Positions 14,869 through 20,550 of a stretch of DNA of 20,550 nt are shown one piece after another. Each line of letters opens with the position of its first letter. Positions within the stretch are counted from its first letter, which is position 1. This stretch comes from UMGS1052 sp045532035 (GTDB taxonomy: Bacteria; Bacillota; Clostridia; Oscillospirales; CAG-382): positions 1-20,550 of the forward strand of contig JAZSFD010000061.1 of NCBI GenBank assembly GCA_045532035.1, written 5' to 3'. A program made the position numbers and the translations under genes. Under the pieces are notes generated by a model, which ran no database searches, was not told the origin of the DNA, and was given only the letters and a program-made list of their open reading frames with translations.

Positions 14869-16155
14869 ATGATCGATATCAAATTTCTGCGCGAAAACCC
14901 CGATGTGGTAAAGCAGAACATCAAAAACAAATTTCAGGACCACAAGCTTCCCCTTGTGGACGAGGTCATCGAGCTTGACAAGCAGTCAAGAACCGTGAAG
15001 CTTGAAGCCGACGGTCTTCGCGCAGAGCGCAACAAGAACTCCAAAATGATCGGTGCTCTCATGGGACAGGGCAAAAAAGACGAAGCCGAGGAAATGAAAA
15101 AGAAGGTCGGCGAGCAGGCTGCGCGTCTTTCCGAATGTGAAGCTCTTGAGGCTGAATACGAAGAAAAAATAAAGAAGATCATGATGGTCATTCCCCAGAT
15201 CATCGACAAGACTGTTCCGATCGGCAAGGATGACAGTGAAAATGTTGAAGTTGAAAAATTCGGCGAGCCTGTCGTTCCCGAATTTGATATCCCTTACCAC
15301 ACCGACATCATGGAAAGCTTTGACGGCATCGACCTTGACAGCGCGCGCCGCGTTGCAGGCAACGGATTTTACTACCTCATGGGCGACATCGCACGCATCC
15401 ATTCTGCGGTCATCTCCTATGCCCGCGATTTCATGGTTAATCGCGGCTTTACCTATTGCGTGCCTCCCTTCATGATCCGTTCGGATGTGGTCACAGGAGT
15501 TATGAGCTTTGCCGAAATGGAAGCCATGATGTACAAGATCGAGGGCGAAGACCTCTATCTTATCGGTACCTCCGAGCATTCAATGATCGGTAAGTTCATC
15601 GACCAGATTCTTCCCGAGGAACAGCTTCCCCAGACTCTCACAAGCTATTCTCCCTGCTTCCGCAAGGAAAAGGGTGCCCACGGTATTGAGGAGCGCGGTG
15701 TTTACAGAATCCATCAGTTCGAAAAGCAGGAAATGATCGTTGTTTGTAAGCCCGAGGACAGCCCCATGTGGTTTGACAAGCTCTGGCAGAACACCGTTGA
15801 TCTCTTCCGCTCGCTTGACATTCCCGTCAGAACTCTTGAATGTTGCTCGGGAGACCTTGCGGATCTCAAGGTCAAGTCTGTTGACGTCGAGGCATGGTCG
15901 CCCAGACAGAAGAAGTATTTCGAGGTCGGCAGCTGCTCGAATCTCGGAGACGCTCAGGCAAGAAGACTCAAGATCAGAGTAAACGGCAAGGATTCCAAGT
16001 ATCTTGCCCACACCCTCAACAACACGGTTGTTGCTCCTCCCAGAATGCTTATTGCTTTCCTTGAAAACAACCTCAACGCCGACGGCAGCGTTAATATTCC
16101 TGTGGCTTTGCGTCCTTATATGGGCGGACAGGAAAAGATCGTTCCCAAAAAATAA
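14869..16155 (+). CDS. serS: Serine--tRNA ligase (divergent, archaeal-like motifs)
   Basis: A 428-residue class II aminoacyl-tRNA synthetase charging tRNA-Ser. Residues about 30-105 form the long coiled-coil tRNA-binding arm. The catalytic core has GTSEHSMIGKF (233-243), motif 2 SPCFRKEKGAHG with RGVYRIHQFEK (261-286), SCSNLGDAQARR, and motif 3 near TLNNTVVAPPRMLIAFLEN with Arg392, ending LRPYMGGQE. Usual bacterial enzymes read TSEVPLTN and LNGSGLAVGRTLVAI at these places. The TSEH, KGAHG and LNNT forms remind me of the bacterial-like SerRS branch of some archaea. The ATG at 14869 has GGAGG eight bases upstream. It is controlled by the T-box leader and ends at its own terminator. Confidence 0.95.
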   Translation: MIDIKFLRENPDVVKQNIKNKFQDHKLPLVDEVIELDKQSRTVKLEADGLRAERNKNSKMIGALMGQGKKDEAEEMKKKVGEQAARLSECEALEAEYEEKIKKIMMVIPQIIDKTVPIGKDDSENVEVEKFGEPVVPEFDIPYHTDIMESFDGIDLDSARRVAGNGFYYLMGDIARIHSAVISYARDFMVNRGFTYCVPPFMIRSDVVTGVMSFAEMEAMMYKIEGEDLYLIGTSEHSMIGKFIDQILPEEQLPQTLTSYSPCFRKEKGAHGIEERGVYRIHQFEKQEMIVVCKPEDSPMWFDKLWQNTVDLFRSLDIPVRTLECCSGDLADLKVKSVDVEAWSPRQKKYFEVGSCSNLGDAQARRLKIRVNGKDSKYLAHTLNNTVVAPPRMLIAFLENNLNADGSVNIPVALRPYMGGQEKIVPKK

Positions 16156-16161
16156 CAAGAT

Positions 16162-16192
16162 AAGCGTCCGGACAAGCTTCGGACGCTTTTTT
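16162..16192 (+). terminator. Intrinsic terminator of serS
   Basis: AAGCGTCCG (16162-16170) and CGGACGCTT (16180-16188) form a perfect stem with a nine-base loop, followed by a T-run. Confidence 0.9.
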
Positions 16193-16213
16193 GTTTTCTT
16201 TGTTTTTTGCTTC

Positions 16214-16241
16214 TTGACAAACCGACAAAATCTGATAAAAT
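16214..16241 (+). promoter_or_regulatory. Promoter of the membrane-protein/ProX unit
   Basis: A consensus TTGACA (16214-16219), a 16-base spacer and TAAAAT (16236-16241). Transcription would start near 16248-16250, which argues against a GTG start at 16248 for the next gene. Confidence 0.65.
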
Positions 16242-16289
16242 TATACTGTGGCGATTTGCAATAAATATAACAAAACAAAGGATAATGAA

Positions 16290-16682
16290 TTGAAAAACAA
16301 AGAAAAACTTACATGGAAAAAGCTTTGGGAAAAGACAAAGGAATGGGCGAAAAAGATAATAATGCTTATTCTCAACCCCAGATTCCTTTTATGCTTCGGC
16401 ATTGGCTGGATGATAACCAACGGCTGGGCATATATTGTTTTCGGCATCGGCACATGGCTTGGCATCCCCCGGATGATCGCCGTGGGCGGAGGATATCTTG
16501 CTCTTTTGTGGGTGCCCTTCACTCCCGAAAAAATAATCACGGTGACGATAGCCCTTGTGCTTTTGAAAGTCCTTTTTCCGGGCGACGAAAAAACACTCGG
16601 ACTTTTGCATGAGCTTTATGAAAAGGCAAAGGGAAAGAAAAACGAATTAAAAGAAAAACACGAAAAAAACAAAGAGGAATAA
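16290..16682 (+). CDS. Small membrane protein of unknown function
   Basis: A 130-residue protein that I cannot assign to a characterised family. The N-terminus (1-22) is strongly basic and amphipathic (KEKLTWKKLWEKTKEWAKK). Three hydrophobic segments follow at about 31-53, 60-76 and 80-97, separated by short turns. The tail (98-130) is a highly charged, probably helical stretch rich in Lys and Glu. I choose the TTG at 16290 because AAAGGA lies seven bases upstream, whereas the GTG at 16248 falls at the predicted transcription start. Its stop is one base before the ATG of the next gene, so the two are probably co-translated. A link to the tRNA-editing neighbour is possible but not shown. Confidence 0.7.
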   Translation: MKNKEKLTWKKLWEKTKEWAKKIIMLILNPRFLLCFGIGWMITNGWAYIVFGIGTWLGIPRMIAVGGGYLALLWVPFTPEKIITVTIALVLLKVLFPGDEKTLGLLHELYEKAKGKKNELKEKHEKNKEE

Positions 16683-16683
16683 T

Positions 16684-17223
16684 ATGGAAATAAAGCTTTA
16701 TAAAGGTCGCCCCGAATCGGCTGAAAATCGGAGCGAAAAGGAGATCAGGGTTTACGATTTCCTTGAAAAAGCAGGTGTCAGCTTTGAAAGAGCCGACCAT
16801 GAGCCTGCCATGACCATGGAGATCTGCCAGAAGATCGACAGGGCGCTTGACGCGCTTATCTGCAAGAACCTTTTTCTTTGCAACCGCGGGGAGACTTCGT
16901 TTTATCTTCTCATGATGCCGGGGGACAAGCCTTTTAAGACAAAAGACCTGTCAGCTCAGATCGACTCGTCTCGGCTTTCGTTTGCAAAGCCCGAGCTTAT
17001 GGAAAAATATATCGGCACAACTCCCGGATCTGCAAGTGTGCTCGGTCTTATTTTTGACACCGACAGGGAAGTGAGGCTTCTGATTGACGGCGATGTGCTG
17101 AAAAGTGAGTTTTTCGGCTGTCACCCTTGTGAGAACACCTCGAGCCTTAAAATAAAAACCTCCGATCTTCTTGAAAGGATACTGCCTGCTCTCGGGCATA
17201 CTTACACAAAAGTCAGTCTTTGA
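16684..17223 (+). CDS. YbaK/ProX-type aminoacyl-tRNA deacylase
   Basis: A 179-residue member of the YbaK/prolyl-tRNA editing domain family (PF04073), free-standing and of the usual length. Such proteins hydrolyse misacylated tRNAs, for example Ala- or Cys-tRNA-Pro, in trans. Key features are KNLFL (61-65, with the conserved active-site Lys61), the FYLLMMPGDKPFKTKDL strand, and GTTPGSASVLGL (111-122), the loop that shapes the substrate pocket. The ATG at 16684 follows GAGG with a six-base spacer inside the end of the upstream gene. A strong terminator follows. ProX is the likely subtype given the N-terminal extension before the domain, but the substrate tRNA is not certain. Confidence 0.87.
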   Translation: MEIKLYKGRPESAENRSEKEIRVYDFLEKAGVSFERADHEPAMTMEICQKIDRALDALICKNLFLCNRGETSFYLLMMPGDKPFKTKDLSAQIDSSRLSFAKPELMEKYIGTTPGSASVLGLIFDTDREVRLLIDGDVLKSEFFGCHPCENTSSLKIKTSDLLERILPALGHTYTKVSL

Positions 17224-17233
17224 TGTGCGAATC

Positions 17234-17290
17234 AAAACCTCCTTTTTGCAATAAGTATTTAATGTGCTTGTTGCAAAAGGGAGGTTTTTT
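17234..17290 (+). terminator. Long terminator hairpin that contains the recombinase Shine-Dalgarno
   Basis: AAAACCTCC plus TTTTTGCAA (17234-17251) pairs with TTGCAAAAGG plus GAGGTTTT (17271-17288), about 17 bases with a minor mismatch, ending in six T. The 3' arm includes GGGAGG (17279-17284), the only good ribosome binding site for the recombinase that starts at 17294. Confidence 0.88.
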
Positions 17291-17293
17291 GTT

Positions 17294-18184
17294 TTGGAAA
17301 AGGCGGCGATATATCTGAGACTTTCAAGGGATGACGGAAGGGAGGGAGAATCCGAAAGCATTGCGGGGCAGAGAATGTTTCTTCTGGATTTTTGTGAGAA
17401 GAACTTCTTTGAGGTCGTGCGCGAATATGTTGACGACGGTTTTTCGGGAACGAATTTTGACCGTCCCGGTTTCGGAAAAATGCTGGAAGATGCGCAATCG
17501 GGAGTTTTCAATATTATCATTACCAAGGATATGTCCCGCCTCGGCAGGGATTATATTGCCACGGGGGAATACATAGAACGATTCTTTCCCGAAAACGGCA
17601 TAAGGTATATTGCCGCAAACGACGGCGTTGACACAGGAAAGGAAACGGGCGGCAACGAAATGATAGCCTTCAGAGCTGTTTTCAACGATATGTATGCCAA
17701 GGATATCAGCAAAAAGGTACGGAGTGCCCTTGATGCCCGCAGAGCATCGGGTAAATTTATCGGAAGCACTCCTCCTTACGGCTATAAAAAAGATGAAAAC
17801 GACCGCGCAAAGCTTGTGCCCGACGAAAAAACAAGAAAGAATGTCGAGCGCATATACAAAGAGTTTCTGGAGGGGAAAAGTATGCTTGCCATCGCACGCT
17901 CACTCACAAATGATGGCGTTCCCACACCGTCTGCTGTCAGAGATGGCGGCGGAAAAAAGAGTGGCGAATGGAATTCGGTCATGATAAAAAGGATATTGTC
18001 AAATCCCACCTATGCGGGAGATTTGACCCAGGGCTTTGTCCGAAAACTGAATTACAAAACCCAAAAAAGGGTGAAACGTGAGAAAAACGCAAGATTTATC
18101 TCGGTGTGTACACACGAGCCGTTGGTTGCGCGGGAGATATTCGAAAAAGCGGCTGTTATATTGCTGAGATATAAAAGTCTGTGA
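17294..18184 (+). CDS. Large serine recombinase, short form lacking the C-terminal zinc ribbon
   Basis: A 296-residue site-specific recombinase. The resolvase domain (1-145) has AIYLRLSRDD with catalytic Ser11 and TKDMSRLGRDY (78-87). The recombinase DNA-binding domain (about 155-270) has GSTPPYGYKKDEN, IARSLTNDGVPTP and IKRILSNPTYAGDL. Family members usually run to 450 residues or more, with a zinc ribbon and coiled coil after the THEPLVAREIFEKA stretch. Here the protein stops 15 or so residues after that point, and a promoter for the next T-box begins 28 bases later. It is probably a truncated remnant of an integrase, or an unusual minimal form. The TTG start at 17294 is nine bases after GGGAGG, which lies in a terminator hairpin. 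No attachment sites were identified. Confidence 0.82.
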   Translation: MEKAAIYLRLSRDDGREGESESIAGQRMFLLDFCEKNFFEVVREYVDDGFSGTNFDRPGFGKMLEDAQSGVFNIIITKDMSRLGRDYIATGEYIERFFPENGIRYIAANDGVDTGKETGGNEMIAFRAVFNDMYAKDISKKVRSALDARRASGKFIGSTPPYGYKKDENDRAKLVPDEKTRKNVERIYKEFLEGKSMLAIARSLTNDGVPTPSAVRDGGGKKSGEWNSVMIKRILSNPTYAGDLTQGFVRKLNYKTQKRVKREKNARFISVCTHEPLVAREIFEKAAVILLRYKSL

Positions 18185-18211
18185 AAAAATTAAGATTTTT
18201 TCAAAAAACAC

Positions 18212-18240
18212 TTGACAAAACGGTTTTATGGGTGTAAAAT
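18212..18240 (+). promoter_or_regulatory. Sigma-A type promoter of the symporter T-box operon
   Basis: A consensus TTGACA (18212-18217), a 17-base spacer and TAAAAT (18235-18240), just upstream of the T-box leader. Confidence 0.85.
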
Positions 18241-18523
18241 ACAGCACAAGAAGCGATGACCGGGAACAAGTAGCGGTGGAATGCTTCCCTCAAGAGAACT
18301 GTCGGTTGGTGCGAGACAGAAGGGAGCCTGCTCCGTGAATACATCCTGCGAGCTGCACACCGAAAGTCTTTTTTGACAAGTAGGCTGCGCCGGGTTTGCC
18401 CGTTACAGCAATAAGGCATATTTTGTTTGTGCCTGATGAGGCCGCCAAGGTGACACGGCGGTAAATTGAGGTGGTACCACGGTTGTTTTCAGCCGTCCTC
18501 TTTTCGGAGGACGGTGTTTTTTT
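18241..18523 (+). promoter_or_regulatory. T-box riboswitch leader with UAC (tyrosine) specifier
   Basis: A canonical T-box leader. Stem I starts AGCGATGACCGGGAACAAGTA, with the GATGA turn and AGTA of the S-turn. The distal loop has AGAGAACTG and GGTTGGTGCGAGACAG. The 3' specifier strand reads GTGAATACATCCTGCGAGC, matching the general pattern GAA-NNN-A...GAG. The specifier is therefore TAC at 18340-18342, a tyrosine codon. The T-box AGGTGGTACCACGG is at 18469-18482, followed by the terminator. Uncharged tRNA-Tyr should turn on the downstream transporter. Confidence 0.92.
18493..18523 (+). terminator. T-box terminator of the symporter leader
   Basis: CCGTCCTC (18493-18500) and GAGGACGG (18507-18514) form a perfect stem with loop TTTTCG, followed by TG and seven T. 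It competes with the antiterminator formed by the T-box sequence. Confidence 0.9.
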
Positions 18524-18575
18524 ATCCATTTATGCCGTTTTCCGCTCAAATTCATTAAAGAAAGAAGGTTTTCAA

Positions 18576-20162
18576 ATGGGTACAACAATCATCACATCGG
18601 TATTGCTTGTGATCTTCTTTGCGGTTATGATCGGTGTCGGTCTTTACTGCCGCAAGCATTCCACAAACGTTGACGGCTTTGTCCTCGGCGGTCGTTCGGT
18701 AGGTCCGTGGCTTACTGCTTTTGCATATGGAACCTCATATTTTTCTGCGGTAATCTTTGTCGGATATGCCGGTCAGTTCGGATGGGCTTTTGGTATGGCA
18801 TCGACCTGGATCGGTCTCGGAAATGCATTCATCGGATCGCTTCTCGCATGGGTGATACTCGGCAGAAGAACAAGAGTCATGACACAGCATCTTGAAAGCA
18901 AAACAATGCCGGACTTTTTTGAAAAAAGATATCTGTCCAAGGGCTTGAAGATCGCAGCATCTTTCATTGTGTTCGTCTTCCTCATCCCTTATACCGCATC
19001 TCTCTACAACGGTCTTTCCAGCCTTTTTGAAACAACCTTTAACATTCCTTACTGGGTAGTTATTATTGTGATGGCTGTCCTTACAGGTGTATATGTCGTG
19101 TTCGGCGGTTACATGGCGACAGCAATTAACGATTTCATTCAGGGTATTATCATGCTCATCGGAATCGTGGCTGTTATCGCGGCTGTTCTTGCCAACAAGG
19201 GTGGATTTATGGAAGCGTATGGTGCACTTGCAGAGATTCCATCTGAAACTCCCGGTGCTTTTGCATCTTTCCTCGGTCCGAACCCTATTTTCTTGCTCAT
19301 CGTTGTGCTTCTCACTTCTCTTGGCACATGGGGTCTTCCTCAGATGATCGGAAAGTTTTACTCGATCAAAAACGAGGACTCCATCCGCAAGGGTACCATC
19401 ATCTCTACGATTTTTGCAATCATTGTCGCGGGCGGATGCTACTTCCTCGGAGGATTTGGCAGACTCTTTGACAGTGAAGCTCTTTATGTAAACGGCAAGC
19501 TCATGAATGACCGCATTGTTCCTTCAATGCTTCAGGATCTTCAGCCGATAATCGTTGCGATCGTTATTGTGCTGGTGCTTGCGGCATCCATGTCAACTCT
19601 TTCTTCACTGGTGCTCACTTCAAGCTCAACTCTCACTCTTGATGTTATTGCTCCTGCTTGCGCAAAGAGCAAGAAAAAGGAAATGACCGAAAAGAAAAAG
19701 TTGTTCACACTGAGAGTATTTATCGTCTTCTTTATTGCAGTATCGGCGGCAATTGCCATAATCAAGGATATGTTCCCCGGATTTACATTCATAGCTCAGA
19801 TGATGGGCGTTTCGTGGGGAGCGCTTGCCGGCGCATTCCTTGCTCCGTTCATTTACGGTCTCTACTGGAAAGGCACTTCGAAGATCGCTGTTGAGTGTTG
19901 TTTTGTCTTCGGTACAGGAATCGAGATTATTCAGCTTCTCAAGGACTTCGGTGCAATTTCGATCACTCCCGACGGTTTCCTCGGCTTCATATTCACAAAC
20001 TCTCTCTATTCCGGCGTTTTTGCAATGGTTGGCGGACTTGTTCTTGTTCCTGTTATCAGCCTCTTCACAAAGAAGCTTGAAAAGAAGGAACTCGACAGAA
20101 TGTTCTCATGCTACGACAAAAAGGTTACTGTCGATGTGACAGACAGCCTCGGAGGAAATTGA
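18576..20162 (+). CDS. Sodium:solute symporter, predicted tyrosine (or related amino acid) transporter
   Basis: A 528-residue polytopic membrane protein of the SSS family (PF00474, PutP/SGLT type) with about 13 hydrophobic segments. Family features are the GGRSVGPWLTAFAYGTSYFSA start of TM2-TM3, GGYMATAINDFIQG near the middle, and AASMSTLSSLVLTSSS, the Ser/Thr-rich helix that forms the sodium site. Family members couple sodium entry to uptake of amino acids, sugars, vitamins or pantothenate, and sequence alone does not give the substrate. The leader carries a T-box with a tyrosine specifier, so tyrosine or a tyrosine-containing or precursor compound is the best inference. The ATG at 18576 follows AGAAGG with a seven-base spacer; a longer in-frame opening upstream lies within the terminator and is not coding. 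It appears to be a single-gene unit. Confidence 0.9.
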   Translation: MGTTIITSVLLVIFFAVMIGVGLYCRKHSTNVDGFVLGGRSVGPWLTAFAYGTSYFSAVIFVGYAGQFGWAFGMASTWIGLGNAFIGSLLAWVILGRRTRVMTQHLESKTMPDFFEKRYLSKGLKIAASFIVFVFLIPYTASLYNGLSSLFETTFNIPYWVVIIVMAVLTGVYVVFGGYMATAINDFIQGIIMLIGIVAVIAAVLANKGGFMEAYGALAEIPSETPGAFASFLGPNPIFLLIVVLLTSLGTWGLPQMIGKFYSIKNEDSIRKGTIISTIFAIIVAGGCYFLGGFGRLFDSEALYVNGKLMNDRIVPSMLQDLQPIIVAIVIVLVLAASMSTLSSLVLTSSSTLTLDVIAPACAKSKKKEMTEKKKLFTLRVFIVFFIAVSAAIAIIKDMFPGFTFIAQMMGVSWGALAGAFLAPFIYGLYWKGTSKIAVECCFVFGTGIEIIQLLKDFGAISITPDGFLGFIFTNSLYSGVFAMVGGLVLVPVISLFTKKLEKKELDRMFSCYDKKVTVDVTDSLGGN

Positions 20163-20174
20163 TTTTCGCATCAA

Positions 20175-20196
20175 AAGGCGCACTTCGGTGCGCCTT
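20175..20196 (+). terminator. Hairpin after the symporter
   Basis: AAGGCGCAC and GTGCGCCTT form a perfect nine-base stem with a TTCG tetraloop, 12 bases after the stop. The T-run is poor (CAGCTT), so this is a stable 3' end hairpin and perhaps a terminator. Confidence 0.65.
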
Positions 20197-20474
20197 CAGC
20201 TTGCTGTCAAAGTGTATTACAATAATTGCTGATAGAAATATACACAAACAGAGAGTGTCTTAATACCTCCATTGCCTGAAAGGGCGGTTGATTAATACGC
20301 CCATTTTTCCAAAACAAGGTTTCTGATATCGGCAAGGCAGAAGTCCAATCAGATGTGCCGACATTGTCACTTAATTCTTGCAAACCCTTGCAGAAAAGTT
20401 TCAACCTTTGCAGCCTTTTGATATCGGAAATGAGGCTGATATCGGAAAATCCTTTTTGATAATCATTTTCTACT
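20197..20474. other. Intergenic stretch without a recognised gene
   Basis: Nothing with homology I recognise. A 90-codon minus-strand opening (20479-20207) starts inside the adjacent hairpin, lacks a ribosome binding site and looks fortuitous. TGATATCGG occurs three times (20324-20332, 20419-20427, 20437-20445). The last two extend to TGATATCGGAAA with an 18-base period. It may be part of a longer dispersed intergenic repeat together with the element at 20475-20516. Confidence 0.4.
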
Positions 20475-20516
20475 GTCATTTCTTTTCCAAAAAGAAATGA
20501 CGAGGGGGAGGGCGCG
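20475..20516 (-). repeat. Intergenic box-plus-hairpin element, copy 2
   Basis: Read on the minus strand, the box CGCGCCCTCCCCCTCG (20516-20501) matches 14 of 16 positions of the box at 1-16. It is followed by a perfect 12-base hairpin, GTCATTTCTTTT / AAAAGAAATGAC, around one or two bases. The hairpin sequence differs from copy 1 while the layout is the same. Confidence 0.55.
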
Positions 20517-20550
20517 AGAGCCCCTCTTGCAATTCTCTTTGATTTAATTC

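Noticed and set aside
14415..14930. 171-codon minus-strand opening across the serS leader, considered as a frameshifted dpaA
   Set aside because: The translation shows no DpaA motifs; the stretch is explained by the T-box leader.
16248..16289. GTG start at 16248 for the small membrane protein
   Set aside because: It falls on the predicted transcription start and lacks a ribosome binding site; the TTG at 16290 has AAAGGA seven bases upstream.
20207..20479. Possible 90-residue minus-strand gene near the right end
   Set aside because: Starts within a hairpin, has no ribosome binding site, and shows no recognisable domain.
1..20550. CRISPR array, tRNA or rRNA genes, complete insertion sequence
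   Set aside because: No regularly spaced repeats, cloverleaf or rRNA sequence, or transposase with inverted ends was seen by reading both strands.

Overview
The window reads as a chromosomal segment of a Firmicute of class Clostridia, probably near the Oscillospiraceae. The reasons are a glgC-glgD pair in a full glycogen operon, two T-box leaders, a dipicolinate synthase subunit (DpaB), an ECF-type vitamin transporter S component, and AGGAGG-like ribosome binding sites with several TTG/GTG starts. The species cannot be fixed from the sequence alone.

Minus strand, positions 101-14566, read from right to left. A C-terminal scrap of dpaA runs into an intact dpaB. An ECF S component and pfkA (6-phosphofructokinase) follow. 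Next comes a glycogen operon with a good promoter at 11739-11767: a branching-enzyme homologue, glgC, glgD, glgA and glgP. After a terminator-like hairpin come a GH13 alpha-glucan hydrolase and a GH10 xylanase-like gene with its own promoter. GlgC makes ADP-glucose, GlgA polymerises it, GlgP and the GH13 enzyme degrade the polymer, and PfkA feeds the hexose phosphate into glycolysis. The first gene of the operon is the surprise. It has the CBM48 plus GH13 layout of GlgB but has lost most of the catalytic residues, so it looks like a pseudoenzyme, parallel to GlgD, the non-catalytic partner of GlgC.

Plus strand, positions 14575-20162. A T-box leader with serine-codon specifier candidates controls a divergent, archaeal-looking SerRS. 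A small membrane protein and a YbaK/ProX tRNA-editing protein form a two-gene unit. A shortened large serine recombinase follows, with its Shine-Dalgarno inside a terminator hairpin. A second T-box leader, with a clear UAC (tyrosine) specifier, controls a sodium:solute symporter, which predicts a tyrosine-responsive uptake system.

The two ends of the window (1-40 and 20475-20516) carry inverted copies of a mosaic intergenic element: a shared 16-base box followed by a hairpin of different sequence. No tRNA, rRNA, CRISPR array or complete insertion sequence was seen. The strongest leads are the catalytically dead GlgB homologue, the truncated dpaA abutting the serS promoter, and the tyrosine T-box symporter.
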